A stretch of 55,736 nucleotides of DNA from Mollicutes bacterium (GCA_003554735.1 PWHE01000046.1:1-55736); one strand, 5' to 3'. Shown: positions 1-9,358, numbered from the stretch's first letter. Notes: generated from the letters alone by a model not told the origin. A program made the numbers and translations.

Positions 1-108
1 CAAAAGATAGTCGCGTCCATCTTTATGATATAGATAGCCAAAAAGAATGGCCAGTGCGCTCGAACCGATCAGATAAACCGGCGTGAGCATCATGAGTATA
101 TTTTCCAT
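1..108 (-). CDS. N-terminus of a membrane protein (partial, runs off window start); product unknown
   Basis: Minus-strand reading MENILMMLTPVYLIGSSALAILFGYLYHKDGRDYLL with upstream AAGGAG RBS (minus strand). Confidence 0.6.
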   Translation of the reverse strand, partial: MENILMMLTPVYLIGSSALAILFGYLYHKDGRDYLL

Positions 109-255
109 CAGAGAAATCTCCTTGCGATATTTCCCCTTTCCCTATTTACAACATGATAACACAAACTGAAAAAAATAAATTAATTACGATTTTACCAATA
201 AAAGTATCCGCTTGTGTGTTTAGTATGTGAAATCAAACAAAGGAGGCACACCCTT

Positions 256-1038
256 ATGAAAAAACTAATCGCATTATTTATGGTCCTTGCAGGTGCATTC
301 ACCCTGGCCGCCTGTTCAAGCGATCTCGAGGATACATTCGACAACAACCTCGAAAACTATGGTTACGCCAGAGTGGAAATCAACCCGCAAATCGAATTCA
401 TCGTCGATGAGGACGACGTCGTCGTATCCTACGCTCTCCTCAACGAGGACGCCGAGATAGTGGCGGCCGACCTTGAACTTGAAGGCCTTCCGGTAGACGA
501 AGCCCTTGAACTGTTCTTAGACGAAGCCGTTGAACTTGGCTACCTCGAAGTCGATGAGGAAAACAACATCACCATCATCACCAACGATGAACCCGCTGAA
601 GAGGGCCAAGAAGGCCAACGTCTCGCTGAAAAACTTCGTGAGAAAGCCCAAAGCCATCTTGAAGGTCGCGGCATCGGCGCCCAAGTTGCATTCGGCGAAC
701 TGGATGAAGAACTGCTTGAACTTGCGGAAGACTATGACATCGGACTCGGTCGTCTTCGCCTGATCCAATCCGCGGTGGAAATCGATGAAGACCTCGATTA
801 TGAGACCGCACTGGAAATGGAAATGCGTGACATCATGGAAATCCTTCGCGACAACCACAGAGAACGCATGGAAACATTCAGAAATGAACGCCGCGAGGCA
901 ATGCATGAGATCCGTGAAGAGATGCGTGAACGCGCAAGAAACCGTCGTCCCGACTTCTTCAACGACGATGAAGACGAGAACGACGACACCAATGATGACA
1001 CCAATGACGACACCACCAACGAATCACCCGACGCATAA
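256..1038 (+). CDS. Acidic lipoprotein with RsgI-like (anti-sigma ectodomain type) segment
   Basis: RBS AAAGGAGG then MKKLIALFMVLAGAFTLAAC lipobox; segment ARVEINPQIEFIVDEDDVVVSYALLNEDAEIV...LPVDEALELFLDEAVELGYL resembles RsgI middle domains; Asp/Asn-rich tail. Start corrected from ORF track (214) to 256. Confidence 0.75.
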   Translation: MKKLIALFMVLAGAFTLAACSSDLEDTFDNNLENYGYARVEINPQIEFIVDEDDVVVSYALLNEDAEIVAADLELEGLPVDEALELFLDEAVELGYLEVDEENNITIITNDEPAEEGQEGQRLAEKLREKAQSHLEGRGIGAQVAFGELDEELLELAEDYDIGLGRLRLIQSAVEIDEDLDYETALEMEMRDIMEILRDNHRERMETFRNERREAMHEIREEMRERARNRRPDFFNDDEDENDDTNDDTNDDTTNESPDA

Positions 1039-1047
1039 ACTTTTCTC

Positions 1048-1085
1048 CTGAAAGAGGCCATCCCAACGGCCTCTTTCTTTTTTTA
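1048..1085 (+). terminator. Rho-independent terminator
   Basis: GAAAGAGGCC-atcccaac-GGCCTCTTTC followed by T-run. Confidence 0.9.
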
Positions 1086-1181
1086 TCTCCATTTTTTAAA
1101 AAAATATTGCAAAATCCCAACAAAATCACGGTTCACTCCGTATACACTATGAAACCAATAAAAAACAGGAGGAACAATTCT

Positions 1182-2192
1182 ATGAAAAAATTCTTAGCAT
1201 TATTTATCATTGTTGCAGGTGCATTCGCTTTGGTCGCATGCGCTGAGAATGATGAAACACCTACACCAACCCGTTCGACCGAGGAAGTCGTCGGGATTTC
1301 CGCACTCGCTTCTGTGAGTGCACTCGGGGATGTTGAACGCATCAAGACAGCGTCCGCAGCGGACACCGTGCAGACACTCAATGTGAATGACACATTGGAA
1401 GTCCTTGAGGACATTGAGGAACTCGAAGAGTATCTCGATCTGGTCCGCACCTTCATGGGCACTTCGAATGGTGTCGATGTGACCGTCGACGTCTCTGAAA
1501 GAGAAGAGTACGAATATGTCATGAACATCCAGTTCGTGGACATGTCCGGCGAGCTTGAGACTCACGTGCTCCATTACAACGAAACCATCGTTGACGAGGA
1601 CGAAGAGGATGGCGAATTCGAAAGCATCATCGAGGGAGTTCTTGTGATCAATGGTACCGAGTATGAAGTGTATGGGGAACGTGAAGTTGAACCCGAAGAA
1701 GAGGAATTCGAACTGATCGCTCGTTTGGATGATGAAAACTACGTTGTCATCAAGTATGAAGTCGAAGAAGAACACGATGAATACGAGTTTGAACTACAAA
1801 TCGAGATCTTCATTGATAATCAACTTGCCAAACGCGTCGAGATCGAGTTTGAACGCGAAGACGATGAAACTGAAATGGAACTGAAGTTCATCGAAGGCAA
1901 CCGTGAAAGCGAGTACGAGTTCGAAATCGAGGAAGACGGCAATGAGACGACCATCGATATCGAATTCAAGATCACTGAGGACGGGAACCTTGTAGAAGAG
2001 GGCGAGATTGAAATCCTGATTGTCTATAACGAAGAAACCGGGGATTACACAGTAACTTACACCATTGAGACAACAACCGGTGATTCAGTCATCATTGAAG
2101 GCGACGACAATGACGACGAAGACGATGACGACGAAGACGATGACGACGAAGATGACGAAGAAGACGACGAAACCGAGAACACCACCGCTTAA
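1182..2192 (+). CDS. Highly acidic lipoprotein, paralogous to the ectodomain of the protein at 2767-3852
   Basis: MKKFLALFIIVAGAFALVAC lipobox with AGGAGG RBS; shares HVLHYNET and IEGVLVINGTEYEVYGE-like segments with downstream protein; poly-Asp/Glu C-terminus. Confidence 0.75.
   Translation: MKKFLALFIIVAGAFALVACAENDETPTPTRSTEEVVGISALASVSALGDVERIKTASAADTVQTLNVNDTLEVLEDIEELEEYLDLVRTFMGTSNGVDVTVDVSEREEYEYVMNIQFVDMSGELETHVLHYNETIVDEDEEDGEFESIIEGVLVINGTEYEVYGEREVEPEEEEFELIARLDDENYVVIKYEVEEEHDEYEFELQIEIFIDNQLAKRVEIEFEREDDETEMELKFIEGNRESEYEFEIEEDGNETTIDIEFKITEDGNLVEEGEIEILIVYNEETGDYTVTYTIETTTGDSVIIEGDDNDDEDDDDEDDDDEDDEEDDETENTTA
2112..2156 (+). repeat. Tandem 15-nt repeat (gacgacgaagacgat) encoding Asp/Glu tail
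   Basis: Three near-identical consecutive 15-mers in the 3' end of the lipoprotein gene. Confidence 0.75.
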
Positions 2193-2246
2193 ACTTTTGT
2201 TTCATCCATGATATAATCATCTCATCAAGACAAAGCAGGTGTTCCT

Positions 2247-2774
2247 ATGAATCCAGACAAGCATGTGGATGCGCTCAAACAACAGAATGAAGCAGCCTTT
2301 GAAGCGATCTATCACGAAACGAAACACGCGGTCTACGCCATGGTGCTTCCGATTGTGAGAGATCGCTCTTTGGCTGAGGATGCCATGCAGGAGACCTACA
2401 TCAAAATGTTGAAGAAGATACACACCTACAAAAAACGGTATAAGTTCATCAACTGGCTCCTAACCATCGCGAAAAACACCGCGCTTGACATGCAGCGTTC
2501 CCGTAAACACACCGTTTCTACCGATGCCAATGCCAATCCTGATCTGTTCATCGCTTCGCAGTCTGGTCCTGAAAAGAAGCTTATAAGCGAATATTATCTG
2601 TCGCTGATCCCACCGGACCAACAACAGATCGTATTGCTCAGGACCGTAGGGAACATGAAACATAAAGACATCGCCACATTGCTTGAGATGCCAACAGGAA
2701 CGGTAACCTATCTATATCAAAAAGCACTCAAAACCATGCGAGAAGGCAGTGAGGAGGGTAAAAACAATGAATAA
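2247..2774 (+). CDS. RNA polymerase sigma factor, ECF/sigma-70 family
   Basis: AEDAMQETYIKMLKKIHTYKKRYKFINWLLTIAKNTALDMQRSRK (sigma region 2) and region 4 PPDQQQIVLLRTVGNMKHKDIATLLEMPTGTVTYLYQKALKTMR. Confidence 0.93.
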   Translation: MNPDKHVDALKQQNEAAFEAIYHETKHAVYAMVLPIVRDRSLAEDAMQETYIKMLKKIHTYKKRYKFINWLLTIAKNTALDMQRSRKHTVSTDANANPDLFIASQSGPEKKLISEYYLSLIPPDQQQIVLLRTVGNMKHKDIATLLEMPTGTVTYLYQKALKTMREGSEEGKNNE

Positions 2775-3852
2775 AGACCGTAAAAACATTGAATCCACTA
2801 TTCGTGAAGAAGGCCGGAAACATACGCCCGAGGTCATCGATTCGATTGATTTTCATGAACATATGGCTCCAGCGCCGACAAAAAGACCGTTCTTTCGTCG
2901 CCGTGTGCCCTATGCGTTCGCTGGTGCATTGAGCATTATTTTACTCGCATTGTTGGTCATTTTGGCGCCAGAAGAAGTACCAGGCGATCCGGGCAACGGC
3001 CGACAGCCGCGCCAGACCATCGAACTTTCCACACGCGAAGAATTCTATTCTGTCACCGCCCTCTCTGCCGTTAGTTTGCTGGACGCCTCCCTTGCCAACA
3101 ACCATGTCGCACAAACCGGTATGCCATATCCCGTGCCACTTTCCCAAAACGACACTCCTCTGATCGAGACCTACATGCCTTTCATCAACGGCTACATGAA
3201 TATGCTCGAACCGATCATGATGGGCCGTGAAGCGATGGCGTTCACCGTGGACATGTCGCCGCTTGAAGCGTATACATACCGGATTTTCTTTTCCGGTACC
3301 GCACCGGATGGTGAACCCTACTCGCATGTGCTTCATTATAATGAAACCGAGATTTCCTCTGAGGAGTTCGTCATTGAAGGCATCATGGTCAAGAACGGTA
3401 TCACCTATCAGCTTGAAGGGGAAATCGAGCTCGATGACGATGAAATGGAGATGTGGATGAAAGCCACGCATCCAAACGAGTCGGATACGTATCTGGAAAT
3501 CGAGCAGGAAATCAAGGATGATGAACAATCGTTCGATTACATCTTTGTCAAAAATGGTGAAACCATCTTTGAAAGCAGCATGGAAATTGAGTTTGACGAT
3601 GACGAAGTAGTAGCGGAGATTGAACATGAAACCATGAATGTCGAAATTGAACTGATTTTTGTCCGCTCCCTTGAAAACAATGCCTCATTTTTTATCATCG
3701 AATACGAAATCGAGACCGAGCATGAGGATGAAGAGGGCTTGATTACTGTGAACCTCCATCAAGAAGAAGGCCGCCATTATTATCTTTATACGATTGAAAT
3801 CGATGATGGCCCTACACTCTCAATCATGAAACCGAGACTCCACGGGCAGTGA
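2767..3852 (+). CDS. Single-pass membrane protein, putative anti-sigma factor with ectodomain paralogous to upstream lipoprotein
   Basis: ATGAATAA overlap with sigma factor stop; short N-terminal cytoplasmic segment, TM VPYAFAGALSIILLALLVILA, ectodomain similar to 1182-2192 product. Confidence 0.7.
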   Translation: MNKDRKNIESTIREEGRKHTPEVIDSIDFHEHMAPAPTKRPFFRRRVPYAFAGALSIILLALLVILAPEEVPGDPGNGRQPRQTIELSTREEFYSVTALSAVSLLDASLANNHVAQTGMPYPVPLSQNDTPLIETYMPFINGYMNMLEPIMMGREAMAFTVDMSPLEAYTYRIFFSGTAPDGEPYSHVLHYNETEISSEEFVIEGIMVKNGITYQLEGEIELDDDEMEMWMKATHPNESDTYLEIEQEIKDDEQSFDYIFVKNGETIFESSMEIEFDDDEVVAEIEHETMNVEIELIFVRSLENNASFFIIEYEIETEHEDEEGLITVNLHQEEGRHYYLYTIEIDDGPTLSIMKPRLHGQ

Positions 3853-3874
3853 TGCCCACGATTTGACGCATAAC

Positions 3875-3917
3875 TTTTCTCCTGAAAGAGACTTCCCAAC
3901 AGTCTCTTTCTTTTTTT
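3875..3917 (+). terminator. Rho-independent terminator
   Basis: GAAAGAGACT-tcccaac-AGTCTCTTTC followed by T-run; flanks nearly identical to terminator at 1048. Confidence 0.9.
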
Positions 3918-4067
3918 ACCAATAAATTCCCTGTTCCGGTTGTTTAAGGATATATGTGCACTCAATGAAACATGAGACACCCCTTGATTGTATCGTGTCG
4001 AATGCGGGCGATGAGAGTGTTTTTTGTTGTCGGGTGTGATAGACTATCCATACAAAGGGTGATGAAA

Positions 4068-5954
4068 ATGAAAAGAGTATTTTTACTGTTTACAGCCTTA
4101 TTATTGGTGTTTTCTCTTGCCGCCTGTGCGGACTTGATTCCTGAGAGAGACTTAAGGATCGAGGATGTCGGCATTCAAAAGACCACGCTTGAAGACCGCT
4201 ATGTGCTCGCCGATTTCGATCTATCCTCCATCAAGCTTGAACTTCTGATGGAAGACGATACGGTACGCTACCGGCGTCTTGAAGACGACTTTATCGTTCC
4301 GGATGACCTGGACAAACTCAGTGAACCGGGCAGCCATACGATCAATGTCACCTTCGAAGGCTTTGACGTGAGCTTCGACCTGGTCCTCCTTGAAAGCGAA
4401 CACGAACTGATTGTGCATAAGATTTACACACTCGGGGTCAATGACGGTTCCATCGAAGAAGGATATGAAGCCTGGAAGGCGTCCATATCCGGTGAGGATG
4501 GCACCGACGGCCGCGAGATTGAATTATCTGTTGAGAATGACGCCATTGTCTGGCGCTATGTGGATGATACCGAATGGACGGTCCTGGTGTCATTGAACGA
4601 GCTTGTCGAAGACATTGAGATGAAGGATGAGGTATATCTCGTTCAGTTCTTCGCCGGATCCGACATCATCGGACTGGATCTGGTCGAACGCGGCGAAGCC
4701 GCCAACGCTCCGGACCCGGAGCGTGAGGGCATGACCTTCCTCGAATGGGACAATGATTTTTCCGAGGTTACATCGAATCTTATTGTGACAGGTGTATACG
4801 AAACCAATAGTTTCACTATTGATTTTGAAAGCGCGTTTGACGAACCCGCTTCATTGACGGCCGATTATGGAGAGGAATTGACATTGCCCGTCCCTGAAGC
4901 CGACGACCATATTTTCCTGGGTTGGTATTACGATGCCGACTTCAGCAGACTTTTCAATGAAGGCACGATGCCTGCTAAAGACCTGATACTTCATGCGAAA
5001 TTCATTGACGCGTCCCTGAATGATGGCGAAACCGGTGAGGTTGTCGCGGACATGATCGCCCGTGTGGGCGACGGCGTGATCGGCGTACGCAATGTTCAAA
5101 ATGGTTCCGTCGCCGGAACCGGCAGCGGCGTCATCTACAAACAGGAAGGATCGACCTACTATGTCTTCACCAATCATCATGTTGTGGAGGACGCGGACAG
5201 CCTTGAAGTCGTCTTTGAGAAAAACGGCAATGTCTTTTTCTATGATAGCGGCATCGACCTGCTTGGCAGCTATGAAGGCGCGGACATCGCTGTACTGACC
5301 TTTACGAGCACCGTGGATTTTGAAGTGCTCGAGTTTGCGGATTCTTTGGATGTAAGACGCGGAGAACGTGTTTACGCGATCGGTTCGCCTCAAGGGTTCA
5401 CCTTCATCGGCAGTGTCACGACCGGCGTCATCTCCAATGTGGACGTTCCCATCAACGGCAATGGGCTTGACGCTTACTTTTTCCAGCATGACGCGGCGAT
5501 ATCGCCCGGCAACAGCGGCGGCGCTTTGATTGATGAGACCGGACGCATCATCGGCATGAACACCCTGAAAATCACCGGTGATGACGTTGAAGGCATGGGA
5601 CTTGCGCTTTCCTCCAACATCATCGAGCGGATGGCGGAAGAACTGGAGACGGAAGGTTCCATTACACGGGCCATTCTGGGTATATCCATCGCCAATCTGG
5701 ATGAATGTGGTGTGTTCAGCGGCGTCTGTGTGGAAAATGTTTCAAACAACACGACCGCGGATGAACTGGGTCTTGAAGCCGATGATCTGATCACCCACAT
5801 CCGTACCGGGACCATGGATGATTTTGTGGAAGTGCGCAACCGTCATCGTTTGAGAAAAATCCTTTTGAGTCTTCGTCCCGGTGATGCGATCGCCCTTCGT
5901 TACGAACGCGGGGGAACCATTTACGAGACCGATGAGGAACCACTGGGCAGTTAA
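4068..5954 (+). CDS. Lipoprotein S1C (HtrA/DegP-like) serine protease with InlB-type repeat region and PDZ domain
   Basis: Lipobox FSLAAC; catalytic motifs VFTNHHVV, GADIAVL, SPGNSGGAL; InlB-like TFLEWDNDFSEVTSNLIVTGVY and FLGWYYDADFSRLFNEGTMPAKDLILHAKF; C-terminal PDZ. Alternative start at 4062. Confidence 0.88.
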   Translation: MKRVFLLFTALLLVFSLAACADLIPERDLRIEDVGIQKTTLEDRYVLADFDLSSIKLELLMEDDTVRYRRLEDDFIVPDDLDKLSEPGSHTINVTFEGFDVSFDLVLLESEHELIVHKIYTLGVNDGSIEEGYEAWKASISGEDGTDGREIELSVENDAIVWRYVDDTEWTVLVSLNELVEDIEMKDEVYLVQFFAGSDIIGLDLVERGEAANAPDPEREGMTFLEWDNDFSEVTSNLIVTGVYETNSFTIDFESAFDEPASLTADYGEELTLPVPEADDHIFLGWYYDADFSRLFNEGTMPAKDLILHAKFIDASLNDGETGEVVADMIARVGDGVIGVRNVQNGSVAGTGSGVIYKQEGSTYYVFTNHHVVEDADSLEVVFEKNGNVFFYDSGIDLLGSYEGADIAVLTFTSTVDFEVLEFADSLDVRRGERVYAIGSPQGFTFIGSVTTGVISNVDVPINGNGLDAYFFQHDAAISPGNSGGALIDETGRIIGMNTLKITGDDVEGMGLALSSNIIERMAEELETEGSITRAILGISIANLDECGVFSGVCVENVSNNTTADELGLEADDLITHIRTGTMDDFVEVRNRHRLRKILLSLRPGDAIALRYERGGTIYETDEEPLGS

Positions 5955-6167
5955 AAAAACTTTTTGGAATAACAGCATTAAAAACAGTGTGCAAGGCTTT
6001 CTTGCATTCATGGTTCGTATTTTAAACGATAAACGGATGAAATTTTTGGTGCGTGTCCGCTTAATCCATGGCAATTGATTTGATATAATAAAATTGAAAG
6101 ATGATGCATACACCATGTCCGATCCCCATTTGAATGTGAGCAAAGGTTCAAACTATAGATAGGGAGA

Positions 6168-6944
6168 GTGATTCAATTGAGACTCAAAGACAGAGTCGCT
6201 TTGATTACCGGCGGAGGCGCCGGAATCGGGCAGGTTACCGCACGTAAGTTTTTGGAAGAAGGCGCAAAAGTCGTTGTTGTGGACATCGACAAAAAAGGAC
6301 TGGATGACACCATTAATGAACTTGGCAAACTGGGCGACATCCACGCTGTGCAAGCGGACGTTTCCAAAGAAGCGGATGTCAAGAAGTATGTCCAGGAGAC
6401 CAAGGACAAATTCGGACGCATCGACATCTTCTTCAACAATGCCGGCATCGAAGGCAAACATTCCTTGCTGAAAGACGTTGATGAAAAAGACTTCAGCAAA
6501 CTGATCGACATCAACTTAAAAGGCGTCTGGCTCGGCATGAAGCATGTCATCCCGATCATGGCGGAGCAGAAAAAAGGCTCCATCATCAACACCTCGTCGG
6601 TTGCCGGACTGCAAGGCTTCCCGGGTCTTGGCCCATACGTCGCATCGAAACACGGCGTCATCGGTCTGACCAAAACCGCTGCTGCAGAAAACGCGGGCGA
6701 CGGCATCCGTATCAACTCCATTCACCCATCCCCGATCAACACCCGTATGATGCGCTCCATCGAGGGTCAAATCAATCCTGAGGACGCAGAAGGTACCAAA
6801 TCAAGCTTTGAAAGCATGATTCCATTGGGCCGCTACGGTGAGAGCGAAGAGATCGCCGATCTCGTATTGTTCCTCGCCAGCGACGAGTCAAGCTACATCA
6901 CCGGCTCGCAATACCGCATTGATGGCGGCATGGGCTCAACTTGA
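6168..6944 (+). CDS. SDR family NAD(P)-dependent oxidoreductase
   Basis: TGGGAGIG cofactor motif, NNAG, Ser-YVASK catalytic motif, C-terminal [13 protein letters not shown]; start is GTG (6168) or TTG (6177). Confidence 0.93.
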   Translation: MIQLRLKDRVALITGGGAGIGQVTARKFLEEGAKVVVVDIDKKGLDDTINELGKLGDIHAVQADVSKEADVKKYVQETKDKFGRIDIFFNNAGIEGKHSLLKDVDEKDFSKLIDINLKGVWLGMKHVIPIMAEQKKGSIINTSSVAGLQGFPGLGPYVASKHGVIGLTKTAAAENAGDGIRINSIHPSPINTRMMRSIEGQINPEDAEGTKSSFESMIPLGRYGESEEIADLVLFLASDESSYITGSQYRIDGGMGST

Positions 6945-6964
6945 TGATTTAGCATTGTAACACA

Positions 6965-6993
6965 GAAGCCCGGATGATTTCCGGGCTTCTTTT
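6965..6993 (+). terminator. Rho-independent terminator
   Basis: GAAGCCCGGA-tgatt-TCCGGGCTTC + TTTTTT. Confidence 0.9.
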
Positions 6994-7053
6994 TTGTTGC
7001 AATGCCGCAAAGGCTTGATAGAAAGGAAGTATATTTGTAAAAGGAGCGATGGA

Positions 7054-7594
7054 ATGGACACAACACTTGAGACACCACGTCTTGTCATGACCCGGGCGAA
7101 TGAGAAGGATGCAAAGACGCTCATGCGGTGGTGGAATGACGGCACGCTGATGGAATCGGTCGGATTCCCCAAGGCTTGAACATCACCATGGACAAAGTGA
7201 TGGAGAAGATTAAATAGACGGACATTGCTTGTTGATTGCGCGCGACAAGGGAACCGGCTCCCCGATCGGCGAGTTTTCCTATGGCCATCCTGACCAAACG
7301 GCAGGAACGGTACGAATCGGCTTGAAGATTGCTACCCTTGGCGCACAGAAAAAAGGGTATGGAAAAGAAGGGTTGATCGGGCTATGCCGCTATTTGTTCG
7401 AAACGCTCGATGTATTAACCATCCTGATTGATACATTCACCCTCAATACCCTCGCACGAAGACTCTATGAGTCGCTCGGTGCAAGCGAAAGCGCCATCAA
7501 GGAAGCCTATTGGACCAATCCCGAGGGAACATCGTTCGATGTGATCTTCTATGACCTTACGAAAGACATGTTTTATCAGCATATCGGACAGTGA
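7054..7594 (+). pseudogene. GNAT N-acetyltransferase, disrupted by two apparent 1-nt deletions
   Basis: MDTTLETPRLVMTRANEKDAKTLMRWWNDG...GFPK (frame 1) / GLNITMDKVMEKIK (frame 3) / DGHCLLIARDKGTGSPIGEFSY...GYGKEGL (frame 2) form one collinear GNAT protein. Confidence 0.8.
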
Positions 7595-7616
7595 GTCTAC
7601 ACTCGCTGTCTTTTTT
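7587..7616 (+). terminator. Rho-independent terminator
   Basis: GACAGTGAGT-ctac-ACTCGCTGTC + TTTTTT. Confidence 0.75.
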
Positions 7617-7626
7617 AACGGCATAA

Positions 7627-7655
7627 CAAAAGCCCGGTGGGAGCCGGGCTTGGTG
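7627..7655 (-). terminator. Terminator of the minus-strand M3 peptidase gene
   Basis: AAGCCCGG-tgggag-CCGGGCTT hairpin with A-run on + strand (T-run on minus). Confidence 0.8.
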
Positions 7656-7663
7656 TTCATGCT

Positions 7664-9358
7664 TTAAAACGATGAATCATCCGTGTTGTCAAGGTAGTCC
7701 TTGATGAGCGGGATGACGGTTTCAAGGGTGCCTTCTTTGAACGGGTTTTCGAGGTTGGCTAGCTCGAGCAATTCCAGGAACGTGCGTGAACCGCCGGCCT
7801 TGCAGAGTCTAAGGTAGTCCACCCATGCGGTGTCATAGTCATTTTGGGCTTTGTGCCAGAACTGGAAGGCGCACGATTGGGCGAGGGTGTAATCGATCAT
7901 GTAAAACGGAACGGCGAAAATGTGCATGATGCGGTGCCATCCGCCCCCGCGCTCAAGGTAGGCGTCATCGTCGTACTTGCGGTAGGGGAAGTATTTCTGC
8001 TCGATGTCGCGCCAAAGATTCTTGCGCTCTTCTTTAGTCATCTCGGGCTTGGCGTAGACTTCGTGCTGGAACTCGTCGATCGAGGTACCGTACGTGATCA
8101 GCATCAACGCCTGGGACAAGTGGGAGAACTTGTATTTGTCGGTGTCTTCCTTGAAGAAGTTATGAACCCAGGGCCAGGCGAAGAATTCCATGCTCATGGA
8201 GTGGATCTCGCTCGCTTCCATGGTCGCCATGAGGTATTCGGGGACTTCGTGGTGTCTGGACATGTACATCTGGAACGCGTGCCCCGCTTCGTGGGTGAGG
8301 ACATCGACGTCGTGCTTGGTTCCGTTGAAGTTCGCGAAGATGAACGGCGAGTCGTAGTTCGGGATGAAGGTGCAGTAACCGCCGCCGGCTTTGCCGCGTT
8401 TGCTTTCAAGGTCCATGAGGTTGCGCTCGAGCATCACGCCGAAGAATTCTTTGGTCTCTTCGCTCATCTCATCATACATTGCTTTTGCCGCGTCAACGAG
8501 GGTGTCCTTGTCGCCTTTGGGCGTAGCGTTTCCGCTCTTGTAGTCCAGCGAAAGGTCATAATGCCAGAGCTCATCGAGCTCAAGACGTTTTTGCTTGCGC
8601 TTTGAGAGTTCGGTGTTGATCGGCACAATGAGCTTTGCGACCTGGTCGCGCCAGCGCTTGACGTCTTTTGGTCCGTAATCGAGCCTTCCCAGACGTTCGT
8701 AGGCCAGTTCGGTGAATGAGTCGTAACCGAGTTTCTTGGCGATGCGGGTACGGACCTTCACCAGGTCGTCATAAAGTTGGTCGAACGTATCTTCGTGGGA
8801 CTCGAAGAATCCGCTTGCTGCCTTGGATGCTTTCTGGCGCATCTTGCGGTCGGGGCTTTGGGCGAAGGGGGCGAGTTGCGAGAGGTTGCGTGTTTCGCCT
8901 TCGAACTCGATTTCCGCCGAAGCGAGCAGTTTCTGATGCTCGTTGGAAAGACGGTTCTCTTCGCCTAAGTCTTCCATGATCGAATCGGCGAACGTGCGGA
9001 GGGATTGTTCCGCCTTGTCAAAAAGCAGTTTGCCCTTCGTCTCGATCAGATGGGTTTTGTACGTCGCGTCGCTCAACGCTTGATAGAATTGGTTGTTGAG
9101 CTGTGAAAAGACGGGCGAGTTCTGGTTGAAGAACTGCTTTTCCTTGTCGTAGAACTCATCTTTGGTGTCGATGGAGTTGCGGATGCTTGCCAGGGTCTGC
9201 ATGGTTCTGAAATCGAAACGCAGTCGGTTGATCTCGTCCATGGCCTTTTCCTGTTCGGTGGCGCTTGAAGCGTTTTTGAACGTTTCGAGCGCTTGGGTGA
9301 ATTCCTGTTTGAACCGATCCATATCGGGTCGTTCATATTTGAAATCTTCAAATTTCAT
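7664..9358 (-). CDS. M3 family oligoendopeptidase (PepF-like)
   Basis: Zinc motif LTHEAGHAFQMY, downstream EASEIHSMSMEFFAWPW; start MKFEDFKYERPDM corrected to 9358. Confidence 0.92.
   Translation of the reverse strand: MKFEDFKYERPDMDRFKQEFTQALETFKNASSATEQEKAMDEINRLRFDFRTMQTLASIRNSIDTKDEFYDKEKQFFNQNSPVFSQLNNQFYQALSDATYKTHLIETKGKLLFDKAEQSLRTFADSIMEDLGEENRLSNEHQKLLASAEIEFEGETRNLSQLAPFAQSPDRKMRQKASKAASGFFESHEDTFDQLYDDLVKVRTRIAKKLGYDSFTELAYERLGRLDYGPKDVKRWRDQVAKLIVPINTELSKRKQKRLELDELWHYDLSLDYKSGNATPKGDKDTLVDAAKAMYDEMSEETKEFFGVMLERNLMDLESKRGKAGGGYCTFIPNYDSPFIFANFNGTKHDVDVLTHEAGHAFQMYMSRHHEVPEYLMATMEASEIHSMSMEFFAWPWVHNFFKEDTDKYKFSHLSQALMLITYGTSIDEFQHEVYAKPEMTKEERKNLWRDIEQKYFPYRKYDDDAYLERGGGWHRIMHIFAVPFYMIDYTLAQSCAFQFWHKAQNDYDTAWVDYLRLCKAGGSRTFLELLELANLENPFKEGTLETVIPLIKDYLDNTDDSSF

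Noticed and set aside
7844-8605. Long antisense ORF opposite the M3 peptidase (253 aa)
   Set aside because: Arises from codon bias of the real minus-strand gene; no recognisable domain and no RBS.
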